Part shown: positions 21,775-32,795 of the stretch, piece by piece
How the letters are laid out: each line of letters opens with the position of its first letter
How positions within the stretch are numbered: position 1 is the first letter of the stretch
Source: Persicaria tinctoria
Taxonomy: Eukaryota; Streptophyta; Magnoliopsida; Caryophyllales; Polygonaceae
Length of the DNA: 64,000 bases
Direction of reading: 5' to 3'
Assembly: GCA_037127255.1 (NCBI GenBank)
Contig: JBANSL010000013.1
Span: forward strand, 66,719,688-66,783,687
Notes under the pieces: model-generated
Seen by the model: the letters and a program-made list of their open reading frames with translations, nothing else
Told to the model about the DNA's origin: nothing
The model's database searches: none
Made by a program: the position numbers and the translations under genes

Positions 21775-24276
21775 ATGGCTTCCAACAACTCCGGGGCTAG
21801 GCCGCCGTGCCGCCCGATCTCCGTCGAGCGGCGCCCACCGATGCTCAAGGACTTACTCCTCCGAGACCTCGACTGTAACTCCTGCTCCTGGCTTCAATTC
21901 CTTCCCCCGCCAACCACCGCCCACTCTGCAGAGGAGCCGCTCCAGGTCCAGGGCGGCGGCCGAAGCCACCGTCTCAGCCCTCCTCAAGCTTCTCAACGCC
22001 GTCAGGTCATCGCTTCCTTCGCCCTCCTCCTCGTCGCAGTCGAAGAAGAACAAGGCGGCGAATGCGAAGGAGGAGGGCGCAGTGGTGGTCCGAGTCAGGG
22101 TGAAGGACATCCTCCGGTGGAAGTCGTTCCGAGACTTGATCGACAGCCACGATTACGCCGTGAAGGCGGTTGGTGATGGAAACGGCGGGATTGTCGGTGG
22201 GGAGGATCCGATGTGGGTGGGAGCAGCTGGGAATGGGAATGCACTCCACTCCGGTGTGGGCCCTACCAAGGTATCATTATCATTTCTTGTTTAGTTTAAT
22301 TAATACTCCGTACAATTAATTACTCTGGTTGACTCGTTTGTCTGCTTGTGCTGCTTTTTGTTACTATCCTTTTTCCTAGTTAATCAATGGCCAGTCACGG
22401 GGTGTTATTCGAGTCGAACGAACTGAGTAGAGACCTGCTTATATTTAGCTCATTTTGGTTCTAGCTCAAGCTCGACTTGAATTTTTATCAAGCTTAGAAG
22501 TGAGGTCGAACTCGGCTCGCGAGTATTTGAACAAGCTCGAGCTTGTTTTACTCGTTTTTATCGAGCCGAGCTCGAGCCCGGTTGAGCTCGTGTTATTGTT
22601 GTAGCTTGTTTTTGCTTGAAGTTCGTAGTCAAATGCAAACTTTTAAAAGGATTTGAACATTACGGGTATGTTTGGTAAAACGTAGTTGGTGGGTAGCTAA
22701 AGTTGATAGGACAGATAAAATTGATAGATTAAATGTGTTAAATATATGTTAATTTAGAGTGTTTGTAAGTTAGTAAGGTGTTTGGTAATCCAACTGAAAC
22801 AAACTAACTGATGAGATATGAGAAAATAAATAGAGTTATGAAAAGTTTGAGCTGAGTAGCTGTTGAAAATTCAATTTTAAAAGCAAATTAAATCAAAATC
22901 TTATATTTAACTTATTAAAAACTATAGAATATTAAAATCAAAAGTTCTCAAAAGCTATCTACATTACCAAATGGATCATAAAATGTGAAATTATAGGAGA
23001 GGTGGCAATCGGTAGATCGGATTGGGTTCGAGTATATTCATTCAGTTTTGATCAATGTCAAGTTGAGTTATACATCGGGTTTATTATGTATTTGGGTTGG
23101 ATAAATTCAGGTTAAAATGGATTAGATCTCATTATATGTAATTTATGGTATTGATATATTTAAAGATTAGAAAATTAAAATACTTATAATGATAAATCAG
23201 GTCTTGTTCAGATCAGATTAAAGGCAAGTCATGTCGAGTTTATCTATATTTGTGTTCATTCAAATGTCGCGTTCAAATAGGTCGTATTTAGATTCACATG
23301 GTGAATGACGCTAGATTTTTTAGTTTGGGTTTGGATGGGTCAAAGCAGGTTTTGCCACTTCTAAATTATAGGTTATAAAAAGTTGTTATCTAAAATATCA
23401 TCTAGTTGATGTTATAGAAAATGTGTATTTAGCAAATCAATAAAACTATATTTCTAGTTATTTTTGGACTAGATCGATTGAATTAGTATTTGTTTGATGT
23501 GTCTAACACTTCAATTTTAATGGTCGATTGATGGTTGAGATCTCCTCAACTCTATTCGTATAGGTATTTAAAAATTATATTGGAACACATTTCCTGATCA
23601 ACTATTTATGAATTTGGATTGTCGATTATTGTTTATGATATCGTTAAATTATGAATTGTACACAGAAGAAAGAGAGTGAACTAATTATTGACGAGGAGGA
23701 GGATGAGGAGCAACAGAGTCCGGTGTCAGTTCTCGATTCACCATTATTATTCGGAGACAAACAAGACTCGTCATCTCTCTCATCATTCGACCAATCTCTA
23801 GCCAAAGTAGACAGTACGCCCCCTACAAATCCATGCCCTTTCTGCTCTCTCTTCCATGTTTTCGTCTTTGTTTTCAGTTTTAATGGTGATGAATTAATTA
23901 ACCAACAGGGAAGAGGGAGAGACTTCTTCAGAGCATCAAATGGTTTGAGAGTCTGGCTGCCGGATTGGAGCCAACCAACTTAGACGAGTCATCTGAAGAG
24001 GATGAGGACGAAGAAGAAGAAAAGGAAGAGCATGAAACGAAGCATTGTGGTCATGAATACGAAGCTCAAGCTCAATTGAGCACCGGTAAAGTACTCAAGG
24101 GTAGTAAGGAGGAGATGCAGGAATGCATGAGAGATATGGACAAGGAAGCGCGATGGATCAAGTTAGATGAGCTTCGGATCCAACTGGGTTTGGAGCTGGA
24201 GTTGGGAATGCTCGATGCCTTGCTCGACGAGCTTCTGTTAGAGCTCGTTGGGGGATCGGATCCGATTCAAATGTAA
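21775..24276 (+). pseudogene. DUF4378-type protein gene (three exons, one frameshift)
   Basis: Exons: 21775-22270, 23666-23813, 23909-24276; GT-AG introns and compatible phases give about 337 codons. Exon 1 has the N-terminal motif PMLKDLLLRDL...NSCS, then, one base out of frame, GFNSFPRQ; the family normally reads this motif without a break. A single extra base near 21889 therefore breaks the frame. Exon 2 has the acidic QQSPVSVLDSPL motif. Exon 3 has KRERLLQSIKWFESLA, a long acidic run, and the C-terminal helix EARWIKLDELRIQLGLEL followed by MLDALLDELLLELVG. This resembles plant DUF4378 proteins of unknown or cortical-microtubule-linked function. It is the best candidate for a resident host gene here. 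Part of it is duplicated at 25741-26092. Confidence 0.65.
22271..23665 (+). other. Intron 1 of the DUF4378-type gene
   Basis: About 1.4 kb. Two simple-motif stretches stand out: GAGCTCG/CGAGC-rich sequence at 22400-22620 and a GGGT/GGTT-rich stretch at 22990-23340. Both look like worn repeat families. No coding sequence. Confidence 0.5.
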
Positions 24277-25680
24277 AACTAACCAACACTGTATAGTCAT
24301 GATTGATCTGCGTCTGCCCACGTACATGATCAACAAAATATTGTATGGTAAACATGATTAAGGAGCTTTTCATAGACCAACATAAAACATCCTTACGCAT
24401 TAGAACAAATATTTATTTTCTATTGCATGAAAAAATTACTCTTATTTTGGACGAATGTACCTAATATTGATCATTCAAGTCTAACCTGTTTATGAACAAA
24501 TTGAGGTTAAATTTGGATATGATCGACTTGAAAATTAAGGAAAACTAATTAAAATACCCTCATCTTTAGAGGTATGGTAAAAATATATCCTCAACTTTTA
24601 AATGCAATAAAAATATTCTGAACTTTGAGGGTAATGATAATATATTACCACAGGTTTTCTCACGGGTAAAAAATATTGACAAGCCAGCCTACGTGGATTT
24701 TGTTTTTGACAAGGCAGCCTGCGTTGAAGCTTTTTTTACAAATTAGCGCTAAAATCGAGTTTTCTTAAACGATTTCCTTAGGGAAAAAAATGCACCGACA
24801 ACAAAATTGAACCCGAAAAAGGCAAAATTGATTCAACTAAGCAACTAATCCAGTCACAATTGCCTCAAATTAACACAACACGATTATTCCTAACACCAAA
24901 CCGACAACAAAACTAAACCGAAAACAACAGAAACAACAAAGAGGGAAAAAAAACTTATTTAGCTAAGTCCGTGAATGAATCAAAGAGGCAGAAAATGTGA
25001 GAGAGACAATTCAAGATAGGCGACAACGAGGGAGGAAGACTATCATTGAAGAGGAACTATGAGCTGTTTGAAAGACCGGATGACCGTTCAAGAGGCAATC
25101 ACGAAAGAAGATAGGAGGGAGAAAAAGGCGTTGCGTATGAACCCGGTCCAACTCTTTATTTTTTTCCTAAGGAAATCGTTCAAGAAAACTCTTGAAAAAA
25201 ATCCATGTAGGATGCATTGTTAGCATTTTTTACCTGTGAGAAAACCCGTGGTAATATATTACCACTATTGTCAAAGATCAGGATATTTTTATTACATTTG
25301 AAAGTTGATGATATATTTTTACCATACCCTCAAAGGTGGGGGTATTTTAATTAATTTTCCCTTAAAATTATACTCATACTCGATTTGTTTAGTAAATGAA
25401 AGAACAAGACTGGGCTTTTTGAGAATATAAGCAAACTCTTGCTATTTACTCATAACATAGTCATTTAAAGGATTTTTTTTTAATTCCGCAAAATTTGAAC
25501 TATTCAAACTTAAATTGAGTCAATTCGAACTTTTGATCGAATTTAAAAACGTTCAGTAAATAAATAAATTTGAACCAAACCTTTATTGAGACGAATCAAA
25601 TCAAGTTCGACCTACTCAAAATCGTATAACAATCCGACTGACAACCCTTCTCAAAATTGGGACAAAGACAAATATTTATC
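23937..25680 (+). repeat. Tandem duplication, copy A (gene end plus downstream)
   Basis: Starts near 'aatggtttgagagtctggctg' and ends near 'acaaagacaaatattt'. Matches copy B (25741-27046) in the last exon and in the downstream non-coding sequence. Without the 826-bp insertion at 24538 it is about 0.9 kb. Confidence 0.8.
24538..25363. mobile_element. TIR DNA element, 826 bp
   Basis: Inverted ends of about 200 to 250 bp: left AGGAAAACTAATTAAAATAC, and the right end read in reverse AAGGGAAAATTAATTAAAAT. Both continue with GGTATGGTAAAAATATATC, AATATATTACCAC and TTTTCTCAC. Flanked by AAAATTA on both sides (24531-24537, 25364-25370). Absent from copy B, which shows an unoccupied site near 26785. 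No transposase. Target duplication length fits a Mutator- or hAT-like element; class not certain. Confidence 0.8.
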
Positions 25681-25740
25681 ATTGTTGTTTGATACACCGC
25701 AAATTTCCCATAAAAAATGCACGTCGAAATTGATGTGTAA

Positions 25741-26092
25741 GCATTTCCAATGGTTTGAGAGTCTGGCTGCCGAATTGAAGCCAACCAACTTAAACGAGTC
25801 ATCTGAAGAGGATTAGGACGAAGAAGAAGAAGAGGAAGAGCAGGAAACGAAGCATTGTGGTCATGAACACGAAGCTCAAGCTCAATTGAGCACCGGTAAA
25901 GTAGTCAAGGGTAGTAAGGAGGAGATGCAGGAATGCATGACAGATATGGACAAGGAAGCGCGATGGATCAAGTTAGATGAGCTTTGGATCCAGCTGGGTT
26001 CGGAGTTGGAGTTGGGAATGCTCGATCTCTTGCTCGACGAGCTTCTGTTAGAGCTCGTTGGGGGGATTGGATCCAATTCATATGTAAATTAA
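25741..26092 (+). pseudogene. Duplicated last exon of the DUF4378-type gene
   Basis: Matches 23940-24276: FESLAAELKPTNLNESSEED, then TAG at 25815 where copy A has a Glu codon, then the acidic run, KVVKGSKEEMQECMTDMDKE, KLDELWIQLGSELELGMLD and LLDELLLELVGG. The first exons are missing and there is no promoter in front, so it is a partial tandem copy. Confidence 0.85.
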
Positions 26093-26245
26093 CCAACATT
26101 GTATAGCCATGACCGATTTGCGACTGCCCACATGATCAACAAAATACTGTATGGTAAACATGATTTTGTTGTGATTGAGGAGCTTTTCATAGACCAACAT
26201 AAAATATCCTTACGCATTAGAACAAATATTGATTTTCTATTGCAT

Positions 26246-26674
26246 AGGAAAAACAACAACAACAATAACAACAACATCCCAGTACCAATGACCTCTTGCC
26301 CTAGTGGTAAGAGTGGGGTGCTTCATTGTGCCTCACTACCATGAGGTCAAGGGTTCAAATCCCACTAGAAGCAATTTGTGCTATAATGGGTACTCATGTC
26401 TTGGTTTACCTTGGCATGGGTGAGCCTGTCTTGTGGCTTGCCACTTGGCTTACCCGGCTCGAGTGCTTTGCAGGCTAGTGCTTGACCCGTGGAGGATTAG
26501 TCGATAACCTCAGAACCTCCACGTCATAAAAACAAAATGTCCCGGTATATTCCATGATTAAGCGGGGTATGGGGGTCAGGATGTACGCGCTCTTTCCCCG
26601 AACTAGTCGAGAGAGTGTTTACGATAGTTCTAAAACCAATAGAACAAATTAGCAGATAATACTAATAGGGCAAA
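26246..26674 (+). mobile_element. Au-like SINE 3' part, interrupted
   Basis: Flanked by TATTGCAT (26238-26245, 26675-26682); copy A has a single TATTGCAT at the matching place. The sequence CAACAACATCCC, then (after an inserted SINE) GGTATATTCC, AAGCGGGGTATGGGG and GGATGTACGCGCTCTTTCCC resembles the 3' part of plant Au SINEs. Confidence 0.75.
26285..26539 (+). mobile_element. tRNA-headed SINE nested in the Au-like SINE
   Basis: Starts ACCTCTTGCCCTAGTGGTAA (box A-like), box B GGTTCAAATCC at 26352, the body shared with 21029-21253, and ends GTCATAAAAACAAAATG. Flanked by TCCCAGTA (26277-26284) and TCCCGGTA (26540-26547), an imperfect 8-bp target duplication inside the Au-like sequence. Confidence 0.8.
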
Positions 26675-27046
26675 TATTGCATGAAAAAATTACTCTTATT
26701 TTGGACTAATGCGCCTAATACTACTTATTCATGTTTAGCTTGTTTATAAACATATCGAGCCTAAATTTGGATATACTCGAGTTGAAAACTATACTCATAC
26801 TTAGTTTGTTTAGTAAATAAAAGAGCTTTACTGATTTGAAAGAAATTTTTTAAATTCCGCAAAATTTGAACTCTTCAAACTTAAATTGAGTCAACCTAAA
26901 CTTTTGATTGAATTTTAAAATGTTTAGTAATTGAACCGAATCAAAGGCAAAGTTTGAGTTTTTATAGGGTCGAATCAAAGCCAAAGTTTGAGCAATAGCA
27001 ATCCTACTGACAACCCTTCTCAAAATTAGGACAAAGACAAATATTT

Positions 27047-29329
27047 ACTCCGTATCATTTAGTATTTAATTTTTTTGCCCATTCTAGGTGTGGATTTGAC
27101 ATTTGCGTCAAAAGACGTTCATTACAAGTGTTAATTTCATCCGCCCGTATATAAGAACTCTCTAGTCTCGTCAGGCAATGGCCTGTTCCAATATCTTGAT
27201 AAACTATACTCCCTCCTCCATAATGAAAATAATTGGTCTTTGACCACTTTTTTACGGGACAAAATATTTGTCCATTTGAATAATAATAATGACAAAAATT
27301 TTAATTTTATTAATTCATCTCGTTAATTCTATATGATTTCTAAAATACTCTATTAATGCTCCAACTTCCCATACTATTTTTTTTTTTTCATTGGTCCATT
27401 TTTTCCACATTATTTAGGGGCATTTTCTAGGGTGACCATGTTAAAGGTCTTTATTAGTAAATTCTCCACCAATGTTTCTAAATTAGCAAAATGTCAACCT
27501 CCCTTCCATTTGCCCCTATGCCTCCTGTGCTGAAACCGGAGTTGCAGAAACCATAGTTTTTTTTTGTTTTTTTTTTCACATCAACAATTCGACACCGGAG
27601 TTGCTTAAACCGGAGTTGCTGAAACTGAAGTTACTGAAATTGTTGTTTAATTGTTGAAATTAGCTTCTTGTTTTGTTTCCGTGTCAGCACTTCGATACTG
27701 GAGTTGCTGAAACCGGAGTTGCTTTTTTATCACGTCAGCACTTCGACACCGGAGTTGCTGAAATCGTGTTCCTGAAATCGGGTGTTTCTTTTTTTTTCCG
27801 CGTCAGGACTTTGACGTCGGAGTTGCTTTCTTGCTGAAACCATATTGCTGAAACCGAATTTTAGCAAATTAAGAGATTTCAGCAAGAGATTATCCCTTTT
27901 TCTATCGGATTAAATGGAACTAATCCTCAACAACTATCCCTTTTTTCTAATAGATTATTCCTAAATATCAATTTGCAACCAAATTTTTTTCATTCCAATC
28001 AATACAACGATGAAAATCAATTCAATGGATAGCTTATATAAATGAATCAATTCAATGGATAACTTACACACATATAGCTGAAATGAATCAATTCAATGGA
28101 TAACTTATATAAATTTATGATTTGTCTCAGCAACTGTCCACTTCAGCAGATTCCACTCTACGAAGCACTGCATAATTTAGCAATAGAAGCAAAGGAGATA
28201 GTCTGAAAAAGAGCCTGACCTTTCTCCTTTCTTGATTCCGGATCAAATTGAAGCACTGCGAGAGTGGAAGCTGCTAAAGTGGAATTTGATGAGGAGGAGG
28301 TAGATTCTACTCTATGAAGCACTACAGAAAATCAAAATTAAGCCTCCATAGACACACAACGCGGGGAGGTGACCATCATTAATTTCCAATCTAAAAGAAA
28401 TCAAACCGGAGGTCAAGTGAGGCGAGGCGAGAAAAGATCCCACACTGCGAGAGGTTGTCAATGCTCATCGGAGCCGCCATTGGAGGTAGAGGACGGAGAT
28501 GCAGATTCGGCGGAGGACGGAGGATGCGGATTCGGCAACGAGAACGGGGAAATAAGAGCGCCAATGTCGTCGTCGAAGTTCCAAATTGTTGGGTTCCTAG
28601 AACTCGAATCGGGGATTGAAAGAGGAGGTGAAGTATTGGATTGAGGATTGGAAGTCATGGGAGAGAGGGAAGAAGCCGATGTCGGAAGGAGGAGAAGAAG
28701 CGAACAATGGTTGCAAATCTGGAGGCGAAGAAGATTGAGACCTGGAGACGGAGAGGATTAGAAGCCATGGAGAACGGATGGAGGATTGGAAGACACGATC
28801 GAGATTGGGACCCTTGGGGTCTGGGAGAGAACGGAGAGAAGAGCTTCTCCCTGGCACTGATCGGATAGACCGAATAGATCGAAGGGAGGCGACGGTGTCG
28901 GAGCAGTCCTCGAAGAAGAAGGAGAGCGAGAGAAGAGGGAGAAGTGGTATCATAGGAGGGAGGAAGTCACCATTCCGGAATGGCTCACCGGAAAGGACTT
29001 GTGGATAATAGTCATAGGTCCCCGGTTCGAAACTCCGGAATGGCCGACGTCTCGCTCTCACATTAAGCCGACGAGAAGGGGGGCACAATTTAAGGCGATA
29101 TAAGGGTTAAAAAAAAGATGGACTTTTTCCCAATTTGGATTAATGGGTTGCCAGTTGTCCAATTTCAGCAAAAAAATGGCATGTTTGACAAATTAATTCC
29201 ATTATTTATTTGCTAAAATTTTAACTATTCTTGTTTCTATTTTTTAGCTTTCTTAAAAAGTGTGGAATTTGTTAAAAGGTCAATTATTCTGTTAAAGAGA
29301 GAGTATGCATTTGTGTTTGTTATTTTATA
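27047..29329. other. Non-genic stretch with short interspersed repeats
   Basis: 27214-27260 resembles one Stowaway end without a partner. 27525-27860 repeats short GGAGTTGCTGAAA-type phrases many times. 28000-28100 repeats 'aatgaatcaattcaatggata'. 28350-29060 is GC-richer with ORFs on both strands (for example 28597-29088 minus, Pro/Ser-rich) but no recognisable protein; it may be a captured or decayed leader/exon sequence. Confidence 0.4.
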
Positions 29330-29492
29330 CTCCTTTTGTTCCTTTATAAATGTCTTTTTACTATTCATATTGATTAGTAATAAGTATAATATTATTAAAA
29401 AAGATGAATAAAAAATTAATATTTTATTTTGTTTTTACCTTTTAAAAAAACGCGCAAACTTGAAAAAGTCAAATATTAAGGGACGGAGGGAG
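29330..29492. mobile_element. Stowaway MITE, 163 bp
   Basis: Left end CTCCTTTTGTTCC, right end GGGACGGAGGGAG, with TA on both sides (29328-29329, 29493-29494). The inner halves pair (AATGTC, TACTATTC and A/T arms). Confidence 0.8.
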
Positions 29493-29535
29493 TACGTTGT
29501 TTATTGAATTGTGTGTTTTCTTATTTTGCAGCGTT

Positions 29536-29586
<51 letters not shown>

Positions 29587-30480
29587 TCAGCTTTTAATCT
29601 ATATCTATATTATCTATATCATATTAATTCAAATTCAAAATCAATATATAATACTAAAATCAATCTATAATAATCCCATGATTTATAATATCTTCAATTT
29701 TATTGAATTTGATCGTTTCCTCGCTATGTATACCGTTGGCTCCATCCTCTTCAGTCACCAGCTTGCTCCACCGCCATTGTTCCCCCACTTCACTTGTTCT
29801 ATCACATCCACCTCTGGCTCAACCATCTTTGGTTTTTGGTCACCACTTTGCTTATAGATGAGTTGATGTCCTCTTTGGCACTCCCGCCACCCCCAAATCC
29901 TAACCCTCCCAGCCTCCGTTGCCTCCAATGTTTTCACCGATCTCGTGGTTTCCACCATCTAGCTCTAACCTTCACCTTTTGTGGGTTTGGCATCATCATC
30001 GATTCTGCCCACCAACTCATCTTTCAACCTTCTTTACCTCACCGTCTTCGGCTCCACCACCTTGAAGCTTTGTCGTTGTTGTCGTCTAGTACTCCATTGG
30101 CCTAGCTTGCCTTCATGTTTGCGCCTTTGCAAGACCTGCACATGCTACCTACTCCAACCCGGAATGAGTATCTTTCATTGAGTTGGCACTTACTTCTTAT
30201 CTAACTTCTTACACCTATTGGGTGTTTGTAGTAGTTGGCTTTCTTTGGTTTTGTTTTGAGTTTGTGTTTGTAGGTGTTTGGTTACTTTTGTTGGCCTTGT
30301 CAGTCTCTTGCTTCCTACTGCTCTTCCATCTCTACGTCAGTTCATTGTTTCTTTTGATCTCATATCATCCGCCTCTTTTCTAACTACCTTGTGGTAGCCT
30401 TCTCGCAGTCTTTGCTATCTCACCTTAATGGTTTGGGGTGAGTTTTGATTGGTTGGGCTGACAATTGTGTACTTGGGCTC
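29437..30480 (+). repeat. Tandem duplication of about 1 kb, copy 1
   Basis: Starts ACCTTTTAAAAAAACG inside the Stowaway MITE and runs to the start of copy 2. Contains a (CT)n(TA)n microsatellite at about 29541-29584. Short ORFs on both strands are shared with copy 2 but match nothing I know. Confidence 0.85.
29541..29584. repeat. (CT)n-(TA)n microsatellite
   Basis: About 28 bases of CT repeats followed by TA repeats. Much shorter in copy 2, which explains most of the length difference between the two copies. Confidence 0.9.
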
Positions 30481-31490
30481 ACCTTTTAAAAAAACGTGCA
30501 AACTTGAAAAAGTCAAATATTAAGGGACGGAGGGAGTACGTTGTTTATTGAATTGTGTGTTTTCTTATTTTGCAACGTTTAATCTTTATATATATATTTT
30601 TCAGCTTTTAATCTATATCTATATTATCTATATCAATATTATTTCAAATTCAAAATCAATATATAATACTAAAATCAATCTATAATAAACCCATGATTTA
30701 TAATATCTTCAATTTTATTGAATTTGATCGTTTCATCGATATGTATACCGTTGCCTCCATCCTCTTCAGTCACCAGCTTGCTCCACTGCCATCTTTCCCC
30801 CACTTCACTTGTTCTATCACATCCACCTCTGGCTCAACCATCTTTGGTTTTTGGTCACCACTTTGCTTATAGAGGAGGTGTTGTCCTCTTTGGCACTCCC
30901 GCCACCCCCAAATCCTAACCCTCCCCGCCTCCGTTGCCTCTAATGTTTTCACAGATCTCGTGGTTTCCACCATCTAGCTCTAACCTTCACCTTTTGTGGG
31001 TTTTGCATCATCATCGATTCTGCCCACCAACTCATCTTTCAACCTTCTTTACCTCACCGTCTTCGGCTCCACCGCCTTGAAGCTTTGTCGTTGTTGTCGT
31101 CTAGTACTCCATTGGCCTAGCTTGCCTTCATGTTTGTGCCTTTGCAAGACCTGCACATGCTACCTACTCCAACTCGGAATGAGTATCTTTCAGTGAGTTG
31201 GCACTTACTTCTTATCTAACTTCTTACACCTATTGGGTGTTTGTAGTAGTTGGCTTTCTTTGGTTTTGTTTTGAGTTTGTGTTTGTAGGTGTTTGGTTAC
31301 TTTTGTTGGCCTTGTCAGGCTCTTGCTTCCTACTGCTCTTCCGTCTCTACGTCAGTTCATTGTTTCTTTTGATCTCATATCATCCGCCTCTTTTCTAACT
31401 ACCTTGTGGTAGCCTTCTCGCAGTCTTTGCTATCTCACCTTAATGGTTTGGGGTGAGTTTTGATTGGTTGGGTTGACAATTGTGTACTTG
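30481..31490 (+). repeat. Tandem duplication of about 1 kb, copy 2
   Basis: Begins directly after copy 1 with the same ACCTTTTAAAAAAACG and carries only the right half of the Stowaway MITE (to 30536). About 97 to 98 percent alike by eye over the central part. Ends near 'gacaattgtgtacttggg'. Confidence 0.85.
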
Positions 31491-32781
31491 GGGTTGGGCT
31501 TGCGGGTTGATATGGTGTTTTTTTTAATGAATTTGTTCTTATTGAGAGAAAGCAATAATATGTTTGTTTTATTTTGATCCTACTCGATCTACTTCCTTTG
31601 GTAGATGGCCTACTCTTGAAAGCTCATTGAATTTCACTTTTTTTACTAGCTTGAGCCATGGATTTATGATTGACATTTAAAAGCTCTTCATGAGTTCATA
31701 ATGTGACATGTCCACAACTTCTTCCCCATGTTGCTTCTTGTGTTACTTATGCAATTTGGCAATCATTTTTTTTTTTGGTTGTTTGCCATGCGTGGTTTAT
31801 TATAATATTTCGTTTTGTCTTATATTTTGTTAGGTGTTTCAATTTCATGTGTATGGTATGTACGTGATGGTTTGATCATTTGTCGACTTGTTCATCTCTC
31901 AACCTCCGGATCTATGTGGAGTGCCAAATTACTTTCTTGGAATCATAATTAAAAAAATTACTACTAAAAATCCCCATCAATAACAGCAACAACGACAACA
32001 ACAACAATGTTATTTCTAAAGTTCCTTTTAAGGTTAGAACTTAGAATGTGCATGTGTGTGAAGTGAGACATGAAATGGTTTCTGGTGTAATTCGTATATG
32101 TGTAATGTGCTGTATTGTAACTTAATTTTGGTTATAAATATTCAAGTGTGTGTGAATTGAAACATGAAATGATTTTTGGTGCAATTCGTATATGTGTCGT
32201 ATTCTAATTTAATTTTGGTTATAAATATTCAATTATTAGAAAACTTATATTTTTAAACTTCACATCGAAAAAATGATCTTCCCAATATAATAATTTATTT
32301 ATTTTATATAATTTTATATACATCTTAATTGAAATATTTGGTTTAATTAAAAATGCATTTTTATAAAACTCAGTAAACCAATACAAATAAAATAAATAAA
32401 TAGAGTATTGTACTATTTTCATTGGAATCGAGCAATAACATATGTTTTTATTTTTAAACAATAAAGGATGTATGGACGACTATATGGACATCTTTTCAAC
32501 TTCTATAACATCTTTATTGCTTAATTTTTTTAATATTTATTTTGCTTTATTTTTTTATATTTTTTCATAAATTTATTTAAAGATATTATATGTTAATACC
32601 ACTAATTACTATTATAATATACGATGCTAATTGCTACATGTTAATACTACTAATTACTGGTATAATATATGATATTACAAAGATATTATATGATACATAT
32701 TGCCCGCAATATAAAATAGTATTTTTTATTTATCGGTCAACTAACTAATGTCATTATTGATCTCTAACAAATATTGAGTAA
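31491..32781. other. Intergenic, AT-rich
   Basis: No gene seen. A 50-base phrase ('gacatgaaatg', 'ggtgtaattcgtatatgtgt') is directly repeated at 32064-32115 and 32160-32205. Short CAA-rich run at 31985-32007. Confidence 0.45.
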
Positions 32782-32795
32782 TATTCTAGCAACTA

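Larger units (their letters stand above)
26093..27046 (+). repeat. Tandem duplication, copy B, downstream part
   Basis: Non-coding continuation of copy B. It matches 24285-24537 and 25364-25680 but is split by the Au-like SINE (26246-26674). Ends at 'acaaagacaaatattt', where similarity to copy A stops. Confidence 0.75.

Noticed and set aside
27214..27450. A further Stowaway MITE
   Set aside because: Only one CTCCCTCC end is seen. No inverted partner with a TA flank was found.
28597..29088. Minus-strand 163-codon Pro/Ser-rich ORF as a gene
   Set aside because: No recognisable domain, no supporting splice or context signal, and equally long ORFs on the opposite strand.
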